Below, in pieces: positions 56,894-64,000 of a stretch of DNA of 64,000 nt; the stretch's first letter is position 1; each line of letters opens with the position of its first letter. The DNA is taken from positions 31,447 to 95,446 of the forward strand of contig NZ_JAELUG010000008.1 of NCBI RefSeq assembly GCF_016429255.1, in the 5' to 3' direction. Origin of the DNA: Rhizobium sp. ASV8. GTDB taxonomy: Bacteria; Pseudomonadota; Alphaproteobacteria; Rhizobiales; Rhizobiaceae. The translations under genes were made by a program, and so were the position numbers. Under the pieces are notes generated by a model, which saw only the letters and a program-made list of their open reading frames with translations, did not search any database and had not been told where the DNA came from.

Positions 56894-57838
56894 ATGACCG
56901 AACCCAGAAAAATCATCATCGATACGGACCCTGGTCAGGACGACGCCGCGGCGATCTTTCTCGCCTTCGGCAGCCGCGAGGAGATCGATGTTCTCGGTAT
57001 TACCACCGTCGCCGGCAACGTGCCGCTGCGTCTGACGAGCCGCAATGCCCGGATCGTTTGCGAGCTCTGCAATCGCCGTGACGTCAAGGTGTTCGCCGGT
57101 GCCGACGCGCCGCTGAAGCGCAAGCTGGTAACTGCCGAACACGTGCACGGCAAAACCGGCCTGGACGGTCCGCAATTGTCCGAGCCGACGATGGAGCTGC
57201 AGCCGGGCCATGCCGTCGACTTCATCATCGAAACGCTGCGCAATGAACCGGCAGGCGCCGTTACGCTCTGCACGCTCGGTCCGTTGACGAACGTCGCGAT
57301 GGCGTTCCAAAAGGCACCAGACATCGTCGGCCGTGTCCGCGAACTGGTCATGATGGGCGGCGGCTTCTTCGAGGGCGGCAACATCACCCCGGCAGCCGAA
57401 TTCAACATCTATGTCGACCCCGAAGCGGCCGATGTCGTGTTCCGCTCCGGCGTGCCCATCGTCATGATGCCGCTTGACGTCACACACAAGCTGCTCACCC
57501 GCAAGGATCGTGTCGCACGCATGGCCGCCGTCGGCACACCGCCGGCCAAGGCCATGGTCGAAATGCTGGAGTTCTTCGAGCGCTTCGATATCGAGAAGTA
57601 CGGTTCGGATGGCGGTCCGCTGCACGACCCCACGGTTATCGCCTATCTCCTGAAGCCCGAACTCTTCAAGGGCCGGGAATGCAATGTCGAGATCGAAGTG
57701 ACGTCCGAGCTCACCGTTGGCATGACCGTGGTCGACTGGTGGCACGTTACCGACCGCAAGCGCAATGCCAAGGTCATGCGCGATGTCGATGCCGATGGCT
57801 TCTTCGCGCTGTTGACGGAACGCTTCGCCCGCATCTGA
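56894..57838 (+). CDS. Nucleoside hydrolase (inosine-uridine preferring family)
   Basis: A 314-residue enzyme that splits ribonucleosides into base and ribose. The N-terminal calcium-binding cluster DTDPGQDDAAAI is intact, followed by GITTVAGNV, TLGPLTNVA and GGFFEGGNITPAAEFN. The C-terminal HDPTVIAYLLKP holds the active-site histidine. It shares a bidirectional terminator with the convergent chemoreceptor gene. The rbsK gene 2.6 kb away could use the ribose released. Base preference is not clear. Confidence 0.94.
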   Translation: MTEPRKIIIDTDPGQDDAAAIFLAFGSREEIDVLGITTVAGNVPLRLTSRNARIVCELCNRRDVKVFAGADAPLKRKLVTAEHVHGKTGLDGPQLSEPTMELQPGHAVDFIIETLRNEPAGAVTLCTLGPLTNVAMAFQKAPDIVGRVRELVMMGGGFFEGGNITPAAEFNIYVDPEAADVVFRSGVPIVMMPLDVTHKLLTRKDRVARMAAVGTPPAKAMVEMLEFFERFDIEKYGSDGGPLHDPTVIAYLLKPELFKGRECNVEIEVTSELTVGMTVVDWWHVTDRKRNAKVMRDVDADGFFALLTERFARI

Positions 57839-57853
57839 TCGTTCGGGCACATG

Positions 57854-57892
57854 AAAAAAAAGGCCGCCGGATCACTCCGGCGGCCTTTTTAT
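57854..57892. terminator. Bidirectional terminator between the nucleoside hydrolase and chemoreceptor genes
   Basis: AGGCCGCCGG and CCGGCGGCCT form a perfect stem with a six-base loop, flanked by an A run on the left and a T run on the right. Confidence 0.93.
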
Positions 57893-57911
57893 TGGTTAAA
57901 GCTCAGTCGGC

Positions 57912-60260
57912 TCAGAATTCTTCCCAGTCGTCCTGTGCAAGGGCCGTGGCGCCGTGTGTCTGCGGCTGAGCCTTGCGCATCGGAGCTGCGGCCGGTGCAG
58001 CCGCTCTGCTGCGCGAGGCGACAGGCGCCCGCATCTGCTGCGCAGCGGCCCGCAAGGCACCGGCATTGTCCTGCACGCTATGCGATGTGCGGAAGCGCGC
58101 GACCAGGCCCCTGAGGGTTTGGGCTTCTTCGGCGAGGGTGACGCTGGATGCCGTGGTCTCTTCGACCATCGCCGCATTCTGCTGCGTCACCTGGTCCATC
58201 TGGTTCATGGCCGAGTTGATTTCCTTGAGGCCGATGGCCTGCTCGCTTGCCGAAGCGGAGATCTGGCGGATGAGACCATTGATCTCCATGACCTGCTGGG
58301 CGATCTTGTGCAGAGCATTGCCTGCGCGGCCGACCAGATCGACACCTTCCTTGACCTGACCCGCCGAGGTGTTGATCAGCGTTTTGATCTCCTTGGCGGC
58401 ATTGGCTGAGCGCTGGGCCAGCTCGCGAACTTCCTGAGCGACGACCGCAAAGCCCTTGCCGGCTTCGCCCGCACGGGCAGCTTCCACACCGGCATTGAGG
58501 GCGAGCAGGTTGGTCTGGAAGGCGATCTCGTCGATGACGCCGATGATGCGGGAGACTTCCAGAGAAGACTGCTCGATGCCGTGCATGGAGGCGATGGCCT
58601 TTTGCACGACCTCGCCGGAATGCTCGGCATCCTGAGACGCCGCATTGACGCTGCTGGCGGCCGTGCGGGCGTTTTCGGCGCTGGAGTTGACCTGCGCGGT
58701 CAGCTCGTTGAGCGCCGCGGCCGTCTCTTCGAGGCTTGCCGCCTGCTGCTCGGTGCGGCGGGCGAGGTCAGAGGCGCTGTTGCTGATTTCGCCGGTGCCG
58801 CTGCCGATGTTGCCGACGCTGACATTGACCGTGTGCACGGTCTCTTCGATGCTCGCAAGCGCCGCGTTGAAGTCCTGCTTGAGCTGGGCATATTCGCCGG
58901 GGAAGTCGTCGGTGATCCGGTGGCTGAGATTGCCCTTGGAGAGCTCCGCCAGATTATGACCGAGAATGCCGACGATGTGGCGCTGCAGAGCGACACTTTC
59001 ATTGCGTTCGCTCTCGGACCGGCGGCGTTCGCCTTCGGCTGCCAGGCGCTGGTCGTTGGCTTCGCCTTCCAGACGCTTGGTATCGGCGAGCGCGAAGCGG
59101 AAGCCTTCCAGCGCCTTGGCGACGGAGCCCACTTCGTCGGCGCGTTCCTGACCGGAGATCGGCTCGGCATAATTGCCGGCGCTGAGGCGTTTTACGCTGG
59201 CGACGAGGCCGGCCAGCGGCAGCTGCACGAAGCCGCGTACGGCGGCGTAGAGCGCGAGCATGACAGCGATGAGCACCAGGATGCCGGAGACGACCATCGT
59301 GTAGGTCTGATCGCGCACGGGAGCTGCGATCGCGCTGTGCGGCACATCGATGAGAACGACCCAGGTGGCATTGAGACCAGGAACCGCGAAGGGGTAGACG
59401 ACGCGATCGAATTCTTCGCCGCCATTCTCGGAAAGATTCTTGAGGATGTTTGCGGAGGAAGAGGTCAGTGCTGCCTTGACGACATCAACGCCCGAACCGT
59501 TGTAGTCCTTCATCAGCAGATCGGCGGTCGGCGCGACCAGCCACTTATTATCCTGCGAAACCAGCAGGACGCGGCCGGAGCCGAACGGGTGAAGCTTCTG
59601 CAGCTTCGTGTAGAGGGACGAGAGAGAGAGGTCGACGCCCGCAACGCCGATCATCTTGCCGCCGGACATGACCGGATAGGCGATGGAGCTCATGGTCGTT
59701 GGAACGTCGGTGCCCTGTGCGAGATAGGGCGGAGTGATCGCGCCCTTGCCGCTATCGGCTGCAAGCTTCCACCATGGAGCTGTATAATCGTTGTCGAAGG
59801 TGGAGAACTGAATACCGCCGTCCTTGGTCTTCGACCAGTAAGGTGCGAAGGCGCCTTTCTCGTTGACGCCCTGGTCTTTGTTGTTGGCGAGTTCGGTCGT
59901 CTTGCCGTCTATGGAGCCGAGCTGCTCGCAGAACCAGCTGCCGAAGGCAAAGGCGTTCTGCTCGACATTGGCCTTGAGGATGTTGATGATGCCTTTGCGA
60001 TCGAGATTGTGGCCCTCGTGGGCGCGGCCGACGACGGCGGCCATGGAGCGGGCGGCACTGGCCATTTCGCCGACATTGGCGGCGATCTCGTTGGAAATGG
60101 ACTTGGCCTCGGTGTTGGCCTGATCCATCGTCAAGGCTTCGACGCGGTCGCGCGTCTGCGAGATCAGCAGGAGGTTGGAGACCAGCAAGACGAGTGCAAT
60201 CGCCAGCCCGGTGACCAAGATAAGCTTGGCCGCAAGCGACTTCATACGAAAGATGAACAT
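57912..60260 (-). CDS. Methyl-accepting chemotaxis protein with double-Cache sensor
   Basis: A 782-residue chemoreceptor from the ATG at 60260 (GAGG five bases upstream; adjacent ATG at 60263). One transmembrane helix lies near 8-30, a dCache-type periplasmic sensor at about 35-320 (with [16 protein letters not shown]), a second helix near 330-352, then HAMP segments and the signalling hairpin with [19 protein letters not shown] and [15 protein letters not shown]. The C-terminus ends DDWEEF, close to the xWxxF pentapeptide that tethers CheR and CheB. The ligand is unknown. Confidence 0.94.
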   Translation of the reverse strand: MFIFRMKSLAAKLILVTGLAIALVLLVSNLLLISQTRDRVEALTMDQANTEAKSISNEIAANVGEMASAARSMAAVVGRAHEGHNLDRKGIINILKANVEQNAFAFGSWFCEQLGSIDGKTTELANNKDQGVNEKGAFAPYWSKTKDGGIQFSTFDNDYTAPWWKLAADSGKGAITPPYLAQGTDVPTTMSSIAYPVMSGGKMIGVAGVDLSLSSLYTKLQKLHPFGSGRVLLVSQDNKWLVAPTADLLMKDYNGSGVDVVKAALTSSSANILKNLSENGGEEFDRVVYPFAVPGLNATWVVLIDVPHSAIAAPVRDQTYTMVVSGILVLIAVMLALYAAVRGFVQLPLAGLVASVKRLSAGNYAEPISGQERADEVGSVAKALEGFRFALADTKRLEGEANDQRLAAEGERRRSESERNESVALQRHIVGILGHNLAELSKGNLSHRITDDFPGEYAQLKQDFNAALASIEETVHTVNVSVGNIGSGTGEISNSASDLARRTEQQAASLEETAAALNELTAQVNSSAENARTAASSVNAASQDAEHSGEVVQKAIASMHGIEQSSLEVSRIIGVIDEIAFQTNLLALNAGVEAARAGEAGKGFAVVAQEVRELAQRSANAAKEIKTLINTSAGQVKEGVDLVGRAGNALHKIAQQVMEINGLIRQISASASEQAIGLKEINSAMNQMDQVTQQNAAMVEETTASSVTLAEEAQTLRGLVARFRTSHSVQDNAGALRAAAQQMRAPVASRSRAAAPAAAPMRKAQPQTHGATALAQDDWEEF

Positions 60261-60454
60261 CATTTCCTCAAAAAAGCGATGCGTGGGATGCACATTATCC
60301 GCATGCAAAGTCGGCGCAGGATGGCCCTTTCATAGAGCCGCCGTGAGAATTGCCGCCGCGGCCGGAAGGGTATACGCGCCAGGCCAGAGGAGAATGATAT
60401 GGAAGCGCAAAAATTTAATTAATTGCGCTCCACTGTATTTAGGGGGTTTTGTAC

Positions 60455-61354
60455 TTAGAGCTTCTCGGCGACTTCGCTAGCGACCGGAATGGATGGCTGA
60501 GCGCCCGGCTTGAGGCAGGCGAGCGAACCGGCGACCGCCGCGCGGCGCAAACTGGCCTGAAAGTCCATGCCCTGGTCGAGGCTCGCTACGAAATAGCCGC
60601 AGAACGTATCGCCGGCGCCAACCGTGTCCACGGGTTCGATTACCAAGCCCTTGGCGCGGGAAACCTCGCCATCGCGAATGGCGATGACGCCGTCGCCGCC
60701 AAGCGTCACGATGAGCGTCTGACCAGTCTCGCCGTGCAGGCGAACGAGAGCCGCCTCGCGCTCTGCTGCGGACATGTTGTCTTGACCGGCCAGTCTCTCG
60801 AATTCCGTCTCGTTGGCGATGACGATGTCGGCGAGCCGGCCAAGGCGCGGGGCCTCGGGGATCAGGGGGGCGAGATTAAGGACCGTTCGCACGCCCTTGG
60901 CCTTGGCGGCACCGAGGGCCGTCTCGACGGCGGAAACAGGAATTTCGAGCTGCAGCATCAGTGTATCGCCGGGGTTCAGCGCGGAGACGGCGGCTGTTGC
61001 GTGTTCGGCCGTGTTCGTGCCGTTTGCGCCGGGAACGACGGCGATCATGTTTTCTCCGTCGCCGCCGACGAGGATCAGTGCCGTGCCTGTGGGTTCGGAG
61101 ACGTGATTGACGGTCGAAAGATCGGTACCGGCAGCGTCGAGCAGGGCAAGTGCCGGTTCCGCAAAGCCGTCATTGCCGACCGCGCCGCTGAGCCGCACGG
61201 TTGCACCTGCACGACGCGCGGCAAGTGCCTGATTGGCGCCCTTGCCGCCGGCGGCGGTGGCAAAGCCGTTGCCGGCAACGGTTTCGCCCGGCTTCGGCAA
61301 GCGATCCGTGGTGGCGATGAGGTCCATGTTGATGGAGCCGAAGATGGTGATCAT
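60455..61354 (-). CDS. rbsK: Ribokinase
   Basis: A 299-residue PfkB-family sugar kinase that phosphorylates ribose. Substrate-binding GSINMDLIATTDRLPKPGET and AAGGKGANQALAARRAGA are at the N-terminus, and the PfkB signature 2 with the catalytic base is DTVGAGDTFCGYFVASL. Length and motifs match ribokinase. It is upstream of the mcp gene on the same strand with 194 bp between them. Confidence 0.93.
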   Translation of the reverse strand: MITIFGSINMDLIATTDRLPKPGETVAGNGFATAAGGKGANQALAARRAGATVRLSGAVGNDGFAEPALALLDAAGTDLSTVNHVSEPTGTALILVGGDGENMIAVVPGANGTNTAEHATAAVSALNPGDTLMLQLEIPVSAVETALGAAKAKGVRTVLNLAPLIPEAPRLGRLADIVIANETEFERLAGQDNMSAAEREAALVRLHGETGQTLIVTLGGDGVIAIRDGEVSRAKGLVIEPVDTVGAGDTFCGYFVASLDQGMDFQASLRRAAVAGSLACLKPGAQPSIPVASEVAEKL

Positions 61355-61380
61355 GCGATATCCTGCCCTGGGTGTTGTCC

Positions 61381-61427
61381 TGCATGATCCTGCCCGAAGG
61401 TTGCCTTATCTCTTTTGGGATCATGCA
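61381..61427. repeat. Palindromic repeat upstream of rbsK
   Basis: TGCATGATCC and GGATCATGCA, perfect 10-bp arms with a 27-base centre. The arm sequence CATGATCC is shared with 44340-44379. Confidence 0.65.
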
Positions 61428-61455
61428 TCGATTGGGCGCGACACTGCCGAAGCGA

Positions 61456-62634
61456 TCAGTCTTCGTCAACTACCCTGAGCTTGAGTTGGCTCGTGCGGTT
61501 ATCGGCGGGCTTCGGCCTTTCTTCCGGACGGGGCTTCGCCGGTTCTTTTGCCGTCTCGAATTCCAGCGCCTCGATCCGCTCCCCGCGCCGCGCCAGCTTG
61601 TCGGCCGAGGTGACGATCATGTCGACATCCTTCTGCGCCATGGCGAAATGACCCTGAAGCTTGCGCACACGCTCGTCCAGGCGTGACAGATCGTCCATCA
61701 GATGCGCCACCTCGCTCTGGATGACGTGGGCCTGCTCACGCATACGCTGATCCTTCAACACCGCCTGAATGACCTGGATCGACAGCATCAGCAGCGACGG
61801 CGAGACGATGACGATGCGGGCGCGCTGTGCCTTCTGCACGATCGCCTCGAAATTTTCGTGGATCTCGGCGAAGATCGATTCGGAGGGCACGAACAGGAAG
61901 GCGGTGTCCTGCGTCTCGCTAGGAATGAGATATTTCTCGGAAATGTCGCGGATATGCAGCTCCAGATCGCGGCGGAACTGCTGTGCGGCGATCTTGCCAT
62001 GTTCGGGAGTGGCGGCGGCGCGAATGGCGTTCCATGCCTCGAGCGGAAACTTGGCGTCGATGACAAGTGGCGGCGAGCCGTTCGGCATGCGAACGGTGCA
62101 GTCTGGCCGCGAGCCGTTGGAAAGCGTTGCCTGAAACGCATAGGCACCCATCGGCAGCCCGTCGGCAATGATGGTCTCCATACGGGCCTGACCGAAGGCG
62201 CCGCGGGTCTGCTTGTTGGAAAGAATGGCCTGCAGGCCGACGACGTCCTTCGCCAGCGTCTGGATATTGGTTTGCGCGGCATCGATGACGGCAAGCCTCT
62301 CCTGCAGGCGGCGCAGGTTTTCATGGGTCGAGCGCGTCTGCTCGCCGATCGTTGCGGTCACCCGTTGCGACATGCCATCCAGCCGCTGGCCGATGGCCTG
62401 ATTGAGTTCGGCCTGCCGGGAGCCGAATACCTCGGCCATGGTGGCAAGCCGGCCCTGCATCTCTGCCTGAGCCCGCAACAGTGTCGCCATATTGTGCTCC
62501 GCCTCGAGCACGTCATCCTCGGATCGCCCGCGGCCGCGCATTATCAGCACAAGGACGGCGATCAGGAGCAGGATGACGAGGCCGGTCAGAACCTGGATCG
62601 TGGAGATGGTTTGGCCGAAGATGATGAAGGACAT
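61456..62634 (-). CDS. rmuC: DNA recombination protein RmuC homologue
   Basis: A 392-residue protein of the RmuC family, which limits inversion-type recombination in E. coli. An N-terminal transmembrane helix (about 12-32, VLTGLVILLLIAVLVLIM) is followed by a coiled coil (about 40-135) and the RmuC nuclease-like domain (about 145-350) with RGAFGQARMETIIADGLP, VIDAKFPLEAW and FLFVPSESIFAEI. The charged C-terminal tail is low in complexity. Confidence 0.93.
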   Translation of the reverse strand: MSFIIFGQTISTIQVLTGLVILLLIAVLVLIMRGRGRSEDDVLEAEHNMATLLRAQAEMQGRLATMAEVFGSRQAELNQAIGQRLDGMSQRVTATIGEQTRSTHENLRRLQERLAVIDAAQTNIQTLAKDVVGLQAILSNKQTRGAFGQARMETIIADGLPMGAYAFQATLSNGSRPDCTVRMPNGSPPLVIDAKFPLEAWNAIRAAATPEHGKIAAQQFRRDLELHIRDISEKYLIPSETQDTAFLFVPSESIFAEIHENFEAIVQKAQRARIVIVSPSLLMLSIQVIQAVLKDQRMREQAHVIQSEVAHLMDDLSRLDERVRKLQGHFAMAQKDVDMIVTSADKLARRGERIEALEFETAKEPAKPRPEERPKPADNRTSQLKLRVVDED

Positions 62635-62820
62635 GGAACCGAGTATGCTCGTGGAATTCTTACGGACACCATAACAAAATCGTCGTGAATATCTAGATCA
62701 AAACGTGAACAAGATTTTTCTGACATTTATTCCAGCCCAGGCTGCCTTCGGTGAAAAAACACCTCGATACGGCCATCTTGGCGATTCCATCGCAGAACAA
62801 GATGCGTTATGGGAAACGTC

Positions 62821-63336
62821 ATGACGATCAAGCCACTCATCATTTTACCCGATCCGCTGCTCCGTCAGGCTTCCAAGCCGATCGAGCGCATCGATATCGA
62901 AACTCAGCGTCTCGCGGACGACATGCTGGAAACCATGTATGACGCGCCGGGCATCGGCCTTGCCGCCATCCAGGTCGGCGTTGCGCGCCGCATGCTTGTC
63001 ATCGACGTATCGCGCGAGGGCGAAGAAAAGACGCCGTTGGTTTTCATCAATCCGGAAATCGTCGCTTCGTCCGACGATCGTTCGGTCTATGAGGAAGGCT
63101 GCCTCTCCATTCCCGATTACTATGCCGAAGTGGAACGACCGGCGCGCGTGACGGTCAAGCATCTCGATCGCGACGGCAAGGAGCAGATCACCGAGGCGGA
63201 CGGCCTGCTGGCGACCTGCGTACAGCATGAGATCGATCACCTGAACGGCGTACTGTTCATCGACTATATTTCCCGTCTGAAGCGCGAGATGGTGATCAAG
63301 AAATTCACCAAGGCTGCCAAGGCTAAGGCTCTCTGA
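62821..63336 (+). CDS. def: Peptide deformylase
   Basis: A 171-residue iron/zinc peptidase that removes formyl groups from nascent proteins. All three motifs are present: [20 protein letters not shown] and QHEIDHLNG, which supply the metal-binding Cys and His residues and the catalytic Glu. The start is the ATG at 62821 with GGGAA upstream; an in-frame ATG lies four codons earlier. A terminator follows, although fmt is next, so fmt may also have its own promoter. Confidence 0.97.
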   Translation: MTIKPLIILPDPLLRQASKPIERIDIETQRLADDMLETMYDAPGIGLAAIQVGVARRMLVIDVSREGEEKTPLVFINPEIVASSDDRSVYEEGCLSIPDYYAEVERPARVTVKHLDRDGKEQITEADGLLATCVQHEIDHLNGVLFIDYISRLKREMVIKKFTKAAKAKAL

Positions 63337-63347
63337 AGCATTTCCTG

Positions 63348-63382
63348 ACAAAGGCCGCTTCATTTGTGCTGCGGCCTTTGTT
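63348..63382 (+). terminator. Terminator-like hairpin after def
   Basis: ACAAAGGCCGC and GCGGCCTTTGT form an 11-bp perfect stem with a 12-base loop; only a short T run is present. Confidence 0.7.
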
Positions 63383-63519
63383 CGCTACGATGCGGAGACC
63401 GGAACCATCGATCACCGCGCCTGACCTGTCCGATGGCGGCTAGCGTTTGACCTCTAATAGCGCGTGTGCTGTCGCTGCCGGGTCACTCGAAACCTGATAT
63501 CTTAAGCCGGATGGATCGC

Positions 63520-64000
63520 ATGTCGCTCAATATCATTTTCATGGGAACGCCCGAATTCTCCGTGCCGACGCTGCGGTCCCTGATCGATGCCGGGCATAAG
63601 GTTCGCGCGGTCTATACGCAGCCACCCCGACCCGGCGGTCGGCGAGGGCTCGACCTGCAGAAGTCGCCGGTGCATCAGGCGGCCGAATTGCTGGGTCTGC
63701 CCGTGTTCACACCAGTCAACTTCAAGGATGCGGACGAGCGCCAGCGCTTCCGCGATCTGAATGCCGATGTCGCCGTCGTCGTAGCTTACGGCCTGCTGCT
63801 GCCGGAAGCCATCCTCACCGGTACGCGCCTCGGCTGCTACAACGGCCACGCCTCGCTGCTGCCGCGCTGGCGCGGTGCGGCTCCGATCCAGCGGGCGATC
63901 ATGGCGGGCGACACCAAGACCGGCATGATGGTCATGAAGATGGACAAGGGGCTCGACACCGGCCCGGTCGCGCTCACGCGCGAAGTCGAGATCGGCGGCA
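63520..64000 (+). CDS. fmt: Methionyl-tRNA formyltransferase (partial, 3' end beyond window)
   Basis: The first ~160 residues of Fmt, which formylates initiator Met-tRNA. The protein starts [18 protein letters not shown] and shows [29 protein letters not shown] (formyl-folate-binding and catalytic Asn and His) and [11 protein letters not shown] with the catalytic aspartate. A second in-frame ATG at 63511 would add three residues. The gene runs off the end of the window; the usual length is about 310 residues. Def and Fmt side by side is the normal pairing. Confidence 0.96.
   Translation, partial: MSLNIIFMGTPEFSVPTLRSLIDAGHKVRAVYTQPPRPGGRRGLDLQKSPVHQAAELLGLPVFTPVNFKDADERQRFRDLNADVAVVVAYGLLLPEAILTGTRLGCYNGHASLLPRWRGAAPIQRAIMAGDTKTGMMVMKMDKGLDTGPVALTREVEIGG

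Noticed and set aside
58581..60335. 584-codon plus-strand frame opposite the chemoreceptor gene
   Set aside because: Mirror of the mcp gene; low-complexity Gly/Ala/Val/Asp protein with no family match.

Overview
The window is a 64 kb stretch of chromosome from an alphaproteobacterium of the Rhizobium group (Rhizobium/Agrobacterium/Sinorhizobium). This rests on the gene orders rpsT-dnaA, lptC-lptA-lptB-rpoN-hpf-ptsN, mutS-glnD-murJ and mur-olsA-miaB-phoH-ybeY-corC-lnt-praR-metK, on the ornithine-lipid genes olsB and olsA, on a Mur-type Fur protein, and on short palindromic repeats of a kind common between rhizobial genes. Third codon positions are GC-rich, so almost every real gene casts long antisense shadow frames. 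No rRNA, tRNA, insertion sequence, prophage or CRISPR array was seen. The last gene, fmt, runs off the right end.

Layout. 0-7.3 kb: ubiE-ubiB (minus, ubiquinone), mutM and an enoyl-CoA hydratase (plus), rpsT, a long AT-rich leader and dnaA. 7.4-9.4 kb: a divergent LysR regulator and EamA exporter. 9.5-12.5 kb: the minus operon rph-VOC-rdgB-hemW. 12.6-14.5 kb: the stress genes hrcA and grpE. 14.8-20.2 kb: a minus block of lptC-lptA-lptB (LPS transport), rpoN, hpf and ptsN. 20.5-28.2 kb: sppA, ihfB, a LapA-domain protein, two small minus genes, two RNA methyltransferases, lspA and a hybrid histidine kinase. 28.4-41 kb: olsB, a class III cyclase, malic enzyme, mutS, a small unknown gene, glnD and murJ. 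41-55.7 kb: a plus-strand housekeeping run from trpS through metK-trmB. 55.8-64 kb: DUF1150 and hsp20 under an apparent RNA thermometer, a nucleoside hydrolase, a chemoreceptor, ribokinase, rmuC, def and fmt.

Functional themes are envelope biogenesis (lptCAB, lnt, lspA, murJ, olsB, olsA, sppA), nitrogen control (rpoN, ptsN, glnD), translation and RNA modification (rpsT, trpS, miaB, tsaB, rimI, trmB, ybeY, def, fmt), and stress response (hrcA, grpE, hsp20, hpf). The DNA is mostly ordinary core genome, and I did not find a new multi-gene system. The more interesting signals are regulatory: a cluster of GANTC sites in the dnaA leader, a ROSE-like thermometer with an RpoH-type promoter before hsp20, a LysR-type operator dyad, a sigma-54-like site beside rpoN, and a family of dispersed palindromes.
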